From Methylobacterium sp. J-068 (lineage in GTDB: Bacteria; Pseudomonadota; Alphaproteobacteria; Rhizobiales; Beijerinckiaceae): a stretch of 64,000 bases of DNA. Location: contig NZ_JAKSXY010000059.1 of NCBI RefSeq assembly GCF_022829445.1, positions 1 to 64,000 on the forward strand, written 5' to 3'. Made by a program: the position numbers and the translations under genes. Shown one piece after another: positions 43,301-50,901 of this stretch (its first letter is position 1; every line of letters begins with the position of its first letter). Below the pieces are notes generated by a model. The model had not been told where the DNA came from and did no database searches. It worked only from the letters and a program-made list of their open reading frames with translations.

Positions 43301-45095
43301 TTCGACGATAAGAAATACCGCTCCCTTCGCGGTCCTCGTCGGCGGACTGATCGGCCGCAATTCAGGGAGTGTCACCGAAGCGTTCTCATCCGGTTCCGTC
43401 TCGGGTGGAACCGCGAATTCTGGAGACGCGATCAGCGCGCAATCGGCGACAGGCGGCCTGATCGGTGCGAATCTCGGCACGGTTCGGCGCACGTACGCGT
43501 CGGGCTCGGTGACGGGTGGATCCGCGACCAGCGTCTCAGGCACGACCGTCAGCGCCACGGGTGGCCTCGTCGGCAGCAACAGTGGCTCCGTGGTCGAGAG
43601 CTATGCGCGCGGCGCGGTCACGTCCGGCACCGCCGCCACGGCCGTTCTGACCGGAGGGTTGTTGGGCTCGAACCAGCCGGCGGGAACGAACACCCCGTCC
43701 GGCACGGTCTCCGCCTCGTTCTGGGATACGACGACCACCGGTCAGGGGGCCGCCGCCGGCAACGCGCCGACGCTCGCGGGCGCGACCGGCCTCACCACGG
43801 CGCAGTTCCAGAACGCCGCCACCTTCGTGCCGCTGGCCACGGGCCAGGGCTGGAACTTCCAGACCACCTGGGCCCCGCCGAGCGCCGGGTTCTACCCCGA
43901 ACTCTACAGCATCGCGCCCGTCGTCTCGGTCACCGCCGACGCGCAGTCGAAAACCTACGGCCAGGCGAACCCGCTCCTCACGGGCACCGTCTCCGGCGGA
44001 CCGGGCACCTACGTATTCGATGCGGCGACCGTCCGGCCGAGCGCCGCGAGCCTGCTCGCGACGTCGGCCACGCAGGCCAGCGGCGTCGGCGATTATGCGA
44101 TCAGCCCGATCACCGCGTCCTTCGTCAGCGCCGGAAACACGCGCTACCGCGTCACCGGCACGGGGAGCACCCTCGCCGTTACCCCCGCGCCACTGACGAT
44201 CCGGGCGAACGATCAGACCAAGACGTTCGGCGAAACGTTCACCTTCGCGGGAACCGAGTTCAGCGCGACCGAACTCGTGAACGGGGATCGGGTCACGCGC
44301 GTGACGCTTACGAGCCAGGGCGAGCCCGCCACCGCCCCGGTCACCACCTACCCGATCGTCGCCAGCGCGGCGCAGGGGACAGGCCTCGTGAACACCGCCA
44401 ACGGCCGGTCGAATTACGCCATCACCTACACGGACGGCACGCTCACCGTGAACCCGGTCCCGGTTCCGCAGCAAACGCCGGCAGAGCGGGCCAGCGAGAT
44501 CGCGAACGCGTCCGTCACGCCCAACATCGCCATCGGCCTGGTCAACCTCACGGCGCCGCCCCTGCCCCTGACCAGCAGCATCAACCTCGCGGTCGCCTCC
44601 GAGAGCACCACGCTCGGCGGCGGCGGCCCGACCCTGGGCGTCGGCTCCGGAACGGCAGCGGGCGACGGCAGCAGCACGGTCGCCTCCGGCACCAAGACCC
44701 TGGCGGCGATCAACACGGCTTCGACGGCCCTCAATGCCAAGCTGAATGCCTGCGAGAAGTCCAACAACCGGGCGCTCGGCGGCTACACCTCCTGCGTCGG
44801 CGATTCGTTGGAGACCTTCGCGGCCACGCTGGACCTTCGGGTCCAGCAATTGCCCCCCGCCTTCCGTGGCCTTCCCGCCATCATCCGCCAGGCCGCCCAG
44901 CGGGTCCGCACGGCGGCTACGGTCAGCGAGGCGCGAGCGGCCGTGCGCGTAGCCGTCACGGCCATCCGCAAGGCGATCTCGCTGCTGCGCGCCGACGAGC
45001 CGGCGGTCGCCCGGATCCAGGCCCGCCAGGGACGGGCCATCGCGTCGGCGCTCCAGACCGTCGATGCGCGCCTGTCGAAGGCGGTCGGGCTCTAG
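40323..45095 (+). CDS. Two-partner secretion exoprotein, filamentous haemagglutinin-like (TpsA)
   Basis: This 1590-residue exoprotein has a signal peptide (residues 1-26), a TPS/haemagglutinin activity domain (residues about 30-280, with NWQGFSIGQG and the hallmark VYLVNPNGV at about 108-115), a Gly/Thr/Ser-rich beta-helix, a GLUG-repeat region (about 680-1120; repeats of type GGLVG/GGLIG followed by polar residues), two MBG-like domains (about 1198-1379; DAQSKTYGQANPLL and NDQTKTFGETFTF), and a helical C-terminus with two Cys (KLNACEKSN, YTSCVGDS). It is probably a surface adhesin. The GLUG part is noticeably less GC-biased than its flanks, hinting at recombination. Confidence 0.92.
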   Translation: MNRNVRPLLQLLLTGTALTGSFAAGAGELPTGASTVHGGVSISTPSANQMTIQQTTSSAIVNWQGFSIGQGARVDISQPSASSAILNRVTGSAPSTIAGQLNANGQVYLVNPNGVAITPTGTVQAGAFVASTLDTTDENFKAGKRLFRGTGQSATVSNQGSITVQKGGYVALLGGRVENAGLISVPMGKVGLGAGEQATLDFSGDGFLQVAVPSRKDGSDAALIQHSGQIRAPGGTVVMQAATARDAARHAINLSGLVEARSVSGRSGAIVLGGGEGGTVTVSGRLDTSARTQARPGSATKQASTGKRAPARGGDITVTGNDIRLSGATLMANGTAGGGRIRVGGDEQGNGPLQRASTTTVDAATTISADAGRQGQGGDVVIWSDQITRFAGRISATGGEQGGNGGQAEVSSHGVLDYTGTAILTAAKGTFGTLLLDPYNVTISNGADANQTGFAATGNDSVINATTLQTALRSANVTVTTGGAGSPGTQAGDITVAAPVTWGTGTGAATATTLTLNAYRSIVVNANLTVSGDGNLTLNTNQGGTGGTLSFGTGASASFVASGTATPTQNLLINGEDYRLVRAQEFATTFPRDLLTATAANNRFALADNLDAGGQTLGAPINVSPAGATATFMGKLNGLGHSISNLNITSPIQYVGLFGQVANATIESLNLNNFNVRSTYTGTGPSFVGGLAGTAVNTSIFGVNVSGTVSGNTNSTATSATYTGGLVGANGVPGTAAVGGTIARSSSSAIVTGGYATSTNGTATTSTGGLVGATNGGAILQSSATGAVTGGTSAVSGLTETETLTAGTSTGGLVGTAFRATISDASTSGAVTGGSATSSSGGGTSSVAATTAGGLIGTSTGSSITRSVASGNVNGGNAFANGSTGRNISTAAAATGGLIGSTNVIGETNTVGEVVQSSATGNVVGGGFSVDGSLFNFDGAAGGLIGFNSANVSRSYATGAVSLGSEVGGLIGVNNGNVTQVYATGSATTSSIYSTIRNTAPFAVLVGGLIGRNSGSVTEAFSSGSVSGGTANSGDAISAQSATGGLIGANLGTVRRTYASGSVTGGSATSVSGTTVSATGGLVGSNSGSVVESYARGAVTSGTAATAVLTGGLLGSNQPAGTNTPSGTVSASFWDTTTTGQGAAAGNAPTLAGATGLTTAQFQNAATFVPLATGQGWNFQTTWAPPSAGFYPELYSIAPVVSVTADAQSKTYGQANPLLTGTVSGGPGTYVFDAATVRPSAASLLATSATQASGVGDYAISPITASFVSAGNTRYRVTGTGSTLAVTPAPLTIRANDQTKTFGETFTFAGTEFSATELVNGDRVTRVTLTSQGEPATAPVTTYPIVASAAQGTGLVNTANGRSNYAITYTDGTLTVNPVPVPQQTPAERASEIANASVTPNIAIGLVNLTAPPLPLTSSINLAVASESTTLGGGGPTLGVGSGTAAGDGSSTVASGTKTLAAINTASTALNAKLNACEKSNNRALGGYTSCVGDSLETFAATLDLRVQQLPPAFRGLPAIIRQAAQRVRTAATVSEARAAVRVAVTAIRKAISLLRADEPAVARIQARQGRAIASALQTVDARLSKAVGL

Positions 45096-45126
45096 CCCGG
45101 CGGCGCATCGCGAAACGGAGTTGTGG

Positions 45127-45163
45127 GATCGCCGGCGGCCTGGGATCGGGTCGCCGGCGATCC
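45127..45163. repeat. Inverted repeat between convergent genes
   Basis: GGATCGCCGGCG and CGCCGGCGATCC form 12-base arms around a 14-base loop, 31 bases after the TpsA stop. It may act as a bidirectional terminator, but no T-run follows. Confidence 0.45.
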
Positions 45164-45308
45164 GCGCTCCGAGGAACGGAGTCGGCGAGTCCGATCGCGC
45201 GTCCGGAGATCGAGGGGTCCGGCCATCCGATGAAGCGGGTCCCGCGCCGCATGACGGCGGTCCGTCGGGACGCAGCGTGCCCCGGACCAGCCGGTGCGCG
45301 CGCGGCTC

Positions 45309-47297
45309 CTACTTCATGTCGAGGATGCCGACGCTTCGCCACTTCCGCAAAGCGACTTCCATCTTGGCGCCGCCCTTGCCGTCGATCGGACCGCGATAGT
45401 AGCCGGCCTGCCTGAGCCGTTCCTGGAGCCTGCGGATCGTGTCCGTCGACCAGGCGGACGACCGGTGGATGATCTGGCTCGCGGCATCGCCCGAATCGGA
45501 GGCGACGCCCATCAGGAGCATGTCGGAGGCGTTGTCGGGGTCCTTTCGGACCCCGCGGCCTTCGTCCAGCAGGATCGCGGCCGAGACGAAGCCGCGCGGA
45601 TCGCCGAGTTCGGTCGCCTTGCGGAAATAGGTCAGCGCCGCGCCGTTCTCCTTCAGCACGCCCTGCTGGGCGAGCACGCCGAGATTGTACGTCGCGATGG
45701 CGGACCCGGCCTCGGACGCCGTCTTCAGGAGCGCCAGGGCCCGCGCGGGGTCCTTGCGTCGCCCGCTGCCTTCCATCAGCGAGACGGCGAGGTTGATCGC
45801 GCCGTCCGGACTGCCGCCATCGGCGGCCTTCTCGTACCAGGTCGCCGCTTCCTTCGGGTCGCGGGGCAACCCGTCACCGGTCTCGAACTGGAGGCCGAGG
45901 CTGACCATCGCCCGCAGGTTCCCGCGCTCGGCGGCCTCCCGGTAGAGCGTGACGGCCTCGGTGCGCTGGCCCGCGGCGGCGAGCGCGCGGGCCAGCAGCG
46001 CCGTGTAATGCGGCATCTCGGGGTGGTTCTGACGGGCCGCCCGGCAGGCGGCGATCGCCGCATCCGCGTTGCGGGCGAGATCGGAGAGGATCACGCCCGC
46101 CGTGTTCGCAGTCGCGTCGCGGGGGTGGGTCGCCGAGCGCTCGCACAGGCTTTCCGGACGGGCCTCGGCATCCTCCGCCGTCGGGAGCGACTGGAGCAGT
46201 TCCTGCGCTTCGCCGACGTGGCGCCCGTCCGGGTGACGGGTGACGTAGAACTCGACGAGCTGGCGCAGCCGGGAGCGCTGCGCGAAGTCCCACAGGCGGT
46301 CGTCGGAGACGCGGTCGGCATCGGGCGTGCTCCGCACCGCGCCCACGGTGGCGGCGGGATCGGCCGACGCGACCGTGATCATGGACTTGACCTCGGTGGC
46401 GTGCGGCCCGTCCGGATAGCGCGACAGGTAGATCCGCAGCAGGGCGGCGTCCCGGCTGGAGGCGGCGATCTGCCAGAGCTGCGTCTCGGGCGAGGCCACC
46501 GCGGCCTGGCCGGGCGTGAAGTAGAACTGGCTCGTGAGCGACGAGTTCTCCCACGGCACCTGGAACCCGCCCGTCGCCGCGATCACGTCCTTGCGCACCG
46601 CGATCATCATCGAGGCAACGTCCTGACCCCGGGTCGCGACGTGGCTGAGGAAGGCCTGCGCGAAGGGGCTGTTGCGGCCGCCCCCGTCGAACGCGACGTT
46701 GTCGGGCTGCGTCGCGTAGGCGAACAGGAAGCCGGCGGCGTTGCCCATCCGGGCGAGCCCGTTCGGCAATCCGGGATCGGACGCGCCGGCCGCCCCGCGC
46801 AGGGGGTTGTTGCGGCAGGCATCGAGGAAGACGAGGTGGATGCCCCGGCTGCCTTCGAGCCCGTCGGTGATCGCGCGCAGATTGAGCGTGCCGGTCTCGA
46901 CATCCCCCCGGCTCCTGATGCTCGCATCGACCGGAACGAGGTAGTTCTGCCCGTCGACCTGGAAGCCGTGCCCGGCATAATAGACCAGCGAGACGTCGGC
47001 GGTGCGGGCCTGCGCCTGGAACCGCGCGATCACGCCGGTCATGGCGCTGCGCTCGAGGTCGACCCCTTCCAGGACGGTGAACCCGCGCGCCTTCAGGGCC
47101 GCCGCGACATCCTTGGCGTCGTTGGCCGGATTCGTGAGCGCCTTGAGGTTGCGGTAGCTGGTGTTGCCAATGACGAGGGCGACCCGGGTCTCGGCAGAGG
47201 CCGTTCCCGCCCAGAGACCGAGGCCGAGGGTTAGAAGACCCGCGAGCCGCGACCGGCTCCCGAGACGTTTCCGAAACGCCGATCCGCAGTTTTCCAT
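45309..47297 (-). CDS. Secreted caspase-like (C14) protein with Sel1 repeats
   Basis: This 662-residue protein has a signal peptide (residues 1-36), a caspase-like p20 domain with the catalytic dyad His110 in YYAGHG and Cys161 in FLDACRNNP, then a helical TPR-like part, Sel1-type repeats (residues about 430-600; ATWYEKAADGGSPDGAINLA, ALLKTASEAGSAIATYNLG) and a C-terminal peptidoglycan-binding-like unit (RRLQERLRQAGYYRGPIDGKGG). Such orthocaspase fusions are typical of alphaproteobacteria; substrates are unknown. ATG 47297 has AGGA upstream. It converges on the TPS operon and lies behind the PfkB gene. Confidence 0.9.
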   Translation of the reverse strand: MENCGSAFRKRLGSRSRLAGLLTLGLGLWAGTASAETRVALVIGNTSYRNLKALTNPANDAKDVAAALKARGFTVLEGVDLERSAMTGVIARFQAQARTADVSLVYYAGHGFQVDGQNYLVPVDASIRSRGDVETGTLNLRAITDGLEGSRGIHLVFLDACRNNPLRGAAGASDPGLPNGLARMGNAAGFLFAYATQPDNVAFDGGGRNSPFAQAFLSHVATRGQDVASMMIAVRKDVIAATGGFQVPWENSSLTSQFYFTPGQAAVASPETQLWQIAASSRDAALLRIYLSRYPDGPHATEVKSMITVASADPAATVGAVRSTPDADRVSDDRLWDFAQRSRLRQLVEFYVTRHPDGRHVGEAQELLQSLPTAEDAEARPESLCERSATHPRDATANTAGVILSDLARNADAAIAACRAARQNHPEMPHYTALLARALAAAGQRTEAVTLYREAAERGNLRAMVSLGLQFETGDGLPRDPKEAATWYEKAADGGSPDGAINLAVSLMEGSGRRKDPARALALLKTASEAGSAIATYNLGVLAQQGVLKENGAALTYFRKATELGDPRGFVSAAILLDEGRGVRKDPDNASDMLLMGVASDSGDAASQIIHRSSAWSTDTIRRLQERLRQAGYYRGPIDGKGGAKMEVALRKWRSVGILDMK

Positions 47298-47412
47298 GGA
47301 AAATCCTGCGCGAAAGAAAGTCCTGCGCGACAACAGGAGCCTAACCTGACGACACGCGCGGCTGTCAACGCATCCGCTACCGAAAGCCCACCACCGGCAT
47401 GCCGAAGCGTTC

Positions 47413-48408
47413 TCAGGCGACCAGCGCCGACGATGTCCGGCCGGCGCCTTGGTCACCCGGCAAGGCGTCCAGGAAATCGTCGAGGTCCTGCGTCGTCGGA
47501 AAGGCGTGGAATGCACCGAAGCGCCGCGTCGCGATGGCACCGCAGGCCGTGGCGCGCAGGAGGCTCTCCTCCAGCGGCAGGTCCCGGATCAGGCTCGCGG
47601 CGAGGCCGCCCGTGAACGCGTCGCCGGCGCCGATCGTATCGACCGTCTCGCCCGGGATCGCGGGCTGGTGGCACGGTGCCTGACCGGGGCGGAAGACCAC
47701 CGCCCCGCGCGCCCCGAGCGTGACCACCACGAGGTCGGGCCCGCCCCGCAGGATCGCGTCGGCCAGATCGGCATAGGCCCGCGCGGGAGCGCCGGGCGAG
47801 ACCGGCGTTCCGGACGCGTCCGCCCATTGCCCGGCTTCGACCTCGTTGACGACGACGATGGACGTCTGAGCGAGGAGGCCGGGATCCACGGGACGATAGG
47901 GCGACGGGTTGAGGAGCGTCCGCTTTCCGGCACGCCGCGCGATCGAGAACCCGGCCAGGATCGGTCCGTCCGGTGATTCGAAGGTGGCCAGGGTCAGGTT
48001 TGCACGGGCGATCGCGGGAGCGCACCGGTCGATCTCGGCCGCGGACAGGAGATCGTTCGCACCCATGTGGACCGCGAGGCAGTTCTCCCCCGTTCCATCG
48101 ATGAAGCCGACACCGGCCCCCGTCGTACCCGCGTAGGAACGGATCATTGCCGTCGAGAGGCCGGCCAGGCGAAACGAGGTGGCGGCCAGCTCGGAGAACG
48201 CATCGTCGCCCACGGCGAACACGCCGTCGACGGCCGAACCGAGGCGGTGCGACGTCACGGCCAGGTTGAAGCCTTTCCCGCCGGGCTCCACGCTGAGGTC
48301 CGCCGCGCTGAGTGACTCTCCAGGACGCGGAAGCCGTGCTACCATCACGCAACACGCAACAACGAAGCTCCCAACCACGAAGATTCGCGCTGGTTCCGTC
48401 TCGTTCAT
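47413..48408 (-). CDS. PfkB-family carbohydrate kinase (ribokinase-like)
   Basis: This 331-residue kinase has the ribokinase N-terminal signature GESLSAADLSVEPGGKGFNLAVTSHRLG and the C-terminal catalytic/anion-hole motif DTIGAGDAFTGGLAA. It phosphorylates a sugar or nucleoside using ATP; the substrate is not evident. It is divergent from a GntR/UTRA regulator across 118 bases, which suggests that regulator controls it. ATG 48408 is used; the ribosome site (GAGAGCCGGA) is modest. A transporter partner is absent, so the ligand source is unclear. Confidence 0.9.
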   Translation of the reverse strand: MNETEPARIFVVGSFVVACCVMVARLPRPGESLSAADLSVEPGGKGFNLAVTSHRLGSAVDGVFAVGDDAFSELAATSFRLAGLSTAMIRSYAGTTGAGVGFIDGTGENCLAVHMGANDLLSAAEIDRCAPAIARANLTLATFESPDGPILAGFSIARRAGKRTLLNPSPYRPVDPGLLAQTSIVVVNEVEAGQWADASGTPVSPGAPARAYADLADAILRGGPDLVVVTLGARGAVVFRPGQAPCHQPAIPGETVDTIGAGDAFTGGLAASLIRDLPLEESLLRATACGAIATRRFGAFHAFPTTQDLDDFLDALPGDQGAGRTSSALVA

Positions 48409-48526
48409 TCCGGCTCTCGAACCTCAGATAAGTCCCTTGGGCAAACCGACCTTACGACTCCTCTCACAAGCTAAATTCGATGCGAGGGACAAGCTTTCCG
48501 GGCTTGCCGACGATCGGCCATCAGTC

Positions 48527-49264
48527 ATGAGCTACTTACGGCTTCGCGACGATACTGCGATGCCATTGTATCAACAATTGGAGGAACAACTTTACGCACT
48601 CATTGAATCCGGTGTTCTGCCAGTTGGTACCATCTTACCGGCCGAACGACAACTCGCCGAGAGTCTCGGTGTCAGCAGGGTCACGATCCAGCGCGCCTAT
48701 ATAGCACTCCGGCAACGCCAACTCCTGACGTCACAGGGACGCAAGGGGTTCGTTGTTCGCGGATTCAAGGATCAGATCCGCCCGGGCATGGATCGCCTGA
48801 AGGGATTTACTGAGGAGATGCGGGAACTCGGCAAGGTTCCCTCCTCCCGAATCCTCGAACGCAGCGTGGTTCAGGACCGCTCGATCTCCTCGATCTTCGG
48901 CCTGCCCTCGACGGCGCCGTTCCTGCGCCTCACCCGGGTCCGCTGCGGCGACGACGTCCCGATGTCGCGCGAGATCGCCTGGTACAACCTCGCCGCCGCG
49001 CCGGCCCTGGAGGAGGCCGACCTGTCCGGGTCGGTCTATGCCTGCCTCGCCGACAAGTGCGGCGCGCGCCTCGTCAATTGCGAGCAGACCATCGAGGCGA
49101 CGACGCCGACGCGGCTGGAATGCGAGTTGTTCGCGTTCGACGAGCCGCTGCCGTGCCTGCTCATCAAGCGGCACAGCTTCGCCGCCGACGGTCAGATGAT
49201 CGAATATGTCGAGGGCCTGTTTCGCGGCGACATGTACAGCTACCGGCTGAAGCTCAGCGGCTGA
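48527..49264 (+). CDS. GntR/HutC-family regulator with UTRA domain
   Basis: This 245-residue protein has a GntR winged helix (residues about 10-75: MPLYQQLEEQLYALIESGVLPVGTILPAERQLAESLGVSRVTIQRAYIALRQRQLL) and a UTRA effector domain (about 85-240). UTRA sensors bind sugar phosphates or histidine-pathway metabolites; here a sugar phosphate made by the divergent PfkB kinase is a reasonable guess. ATG at 48527 is chosen although its ribosome site is weak; the frame runs upstream without content. Confidence 0.9.
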   Translation: MSYLRLRDDTAMPLYQQLEEQLYALIESGVLPVGTILPAERQLAESLGVSRVTIQRAYIALRQRQLLTSQGRKGFVVRGFKDQIRPGMDRLKGFTEEMRELGKVPSSRILERSVVQDRSISSIFGLPSTAPFLRLTRVRCGDDVPMSREIAWYNLAAAPALEEADLSGSVYACLADKCGARLVNCEQTIEATTPTRLECELFAFDEPLPCLLIKRHSFAADGQMIEYVEGLFRGDMYSYRLKLSG

Positions 49265-49297
49265 ACGGCCGGGGCACGCGCGCGGCGAGGCGCGTCC

Positions 49298-50647
49298 TCA
49301 GGGGCGACGGGCCGTGACGACGAGGCCCCGGACCGGTTCGCCGCGCTGCATCCGCAGGATCTGGTGGTCGATGCCGACCTCCCCGAAGCCCGCCGCGTCG
49401 AGCGCCCGGCGCACGTAGTCCTCCCGGTGGCCGTAGCGCCCATGCGGGTTGAGGACGAACGGCTGCGCGCCGTCATCGGCCTCCAGGGTGAAGATCACGC
49501 CGCCGCCCGGTTTCAGGGCGGTGCGCGCGGCCACCAGCACCTCGGCGAGGTCGCCGAAATAACAGAGCGTGTCGGCCGAAAGCACGAGGTCGTAGGCGCA
49601 GTCATGCGCCGCGAGGAAGCCCGTGAGTTCCGCATGCACCAGGGTGTCGTAGCAGCCGCGCTCCACCGCCTGGGCCAGCATTCCTTCGGAGAGGTCCACG
49701 CCGACGAGGTCCCGTGCCCAGGCCGAGACCAGCGGGCCGCACAGGCCCGTGCCGCAGCCCGCATCCAGGATGGCGAGGCCCTTCTCCGGCTGGCCGGCCA
49801 GGCCCCCCAGGGCCGCCGCCACGAGGTCGGGCGCGCGGTATTCGAGGCCGGAGAGACTGCGGTCGAAGCTCGTGGCATAGGCGTCGAAGAGCTTGGCCAC
49901 GTAGGCGTCGCTCGCCCGTGACGGCACGTCCTGGCCCGAGATCGCCGCGCGCAGGTGGCGCGCGGTCACGCTGCCGGGCTCGTCCTCCAGCCAATCGTCG
50001 AGGATCGCCACCGCCGTCTGCCGGTCGCCGCGCAGGACGTGCATGTCGGCCAGGAGCCGCCGGGTCTCCGCGTTGCGGGGTTCCAGCGTCAGGGCGGTCT
50101 GGTGGCAGGCCACGGCCTCCTCGAAGCGGCCCCGGCTCGCGAGGAGCCGGCCGAGATTGTCGTGGGCCTCGCGATGCGCCGGATCGATCGCGATGACGCG
50201 CCGGTAGGCGGCCTCGGAATCGTTGAAGCGGTTGAGCGTCCGCAGGGCGACGCCGAGATTGTTGAGGATATCGACGTTCCGGGGCTCGATCTCCACCGCG
50301 CCGAGATAGGCCTCCACCGCCTCCTCGAACCGGCCGCGATCGTTCAGGATGTTGCCGAGGTTGTTGCGCATCCCGGCATCCTGGGGCTGCAGGGTGATCG
50401 CGTGCCGGATCAGCCGGATTCCCTCCTCCGACCGGTCGGTCCCGTGATGCAGGACGCCGAGGAAATGCGTGGCGTCCGGATGATCCGGGACGGCCTCCAG
50501 GATGCGGCCGTAGATCCGCTCGGCGATGGTCGTCTCGCCGGACCGATGGAGGCGCATGGCGAGCGCGAGGGCACTCGGGACGCTCATCGTGTGCGACGTC
50601 GCGGCGTCCTCGCCCGCAGGCGAATCGATCTGGGACCCGGTATCCAT
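49298..50647 (-). CDS. TPR protein fused to SAM-dependent methyltransferase
   Basis: This 449-residue protein has an N-terminal tetratricopeptide array (residues about 30-235; repeats such as AMRLHRSGETTIAERIYGRILEAVPDHPDATHFLGVL and LGRLLASRGRFEEAVACHQTALTLEP) and a C-terminal class I methyltransferase (motif I AILDAGCGTGLCGPLV; VLSADTLCYFGDLAEVLVAARTALKPGGGVIFTLE). Such fusions resemble NdvB-like or capsule/LPS-linked methyltransferases, but the target is unknown. ATG 50647 leaves a natural start; upstream open frame lacks domains. It converges with the GntR gene. Confidence 0.88.
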   Translation of the reverse strand: MDTGSQIDSPAGEDAATSHTMSVPSALALAMRLHRSGETTIAERIYGRILEAVPDHPDATHFLGVLHHGTDRSEEGIRLIRHAITLQPQDAGMRNNLGNILNDRGRFEEAVEAYLGAVEIEPRNVDILNNLGVALRTLNRFNDSEAAYRRVIAIDPAHREAHDNLGRLLASRGRFEEAVACHQTALTLEPRNAETRRLLADMHVLRGDRQTAVAILDDWLEDEPGSVTARHLRAAISGQDVPSRASDAYVAKLFDAYATSFDRSLSGLEYRAPDLVAAALGGLAGQPEKGLAILDAGCGTGLCGPLVSAWARDLVGVDLSEGMLAQAVERGCYDTLVHAELTGFLAAHDCAYDLVLSADTLCYFGDLAEVLVAARTALKPGGGVIFTLEADDGAQPFVLNPHGRYGHREDYVRRALDAAGFGEVGIDHQILRMQRGEPVRGLVVTARRP

Positions 50648-50901
50648 GGCGCCCCGCCGGTTGAGAAATCCCTCCTCTGGGTATAACCAAAACCGGTCCA
50701 GAATCCAGGCACTTCCGGGATGTCGGTTCCGGAGTGTCCGGCATCGCCATCCGCCACGCTTTTCCGTCACCGCCCGCGCACGGTGTTCCAGACCTTGATC
50801 CGGCTCGATCCCATCCCTCTCGTCCCGCACCCGCGCGGGCCTCGCTCCGCCGCCGCGTCGCGGGCCGTGCCGGTGCGCAGCCTTGGCCGGGACGCCGCGC
50901 G

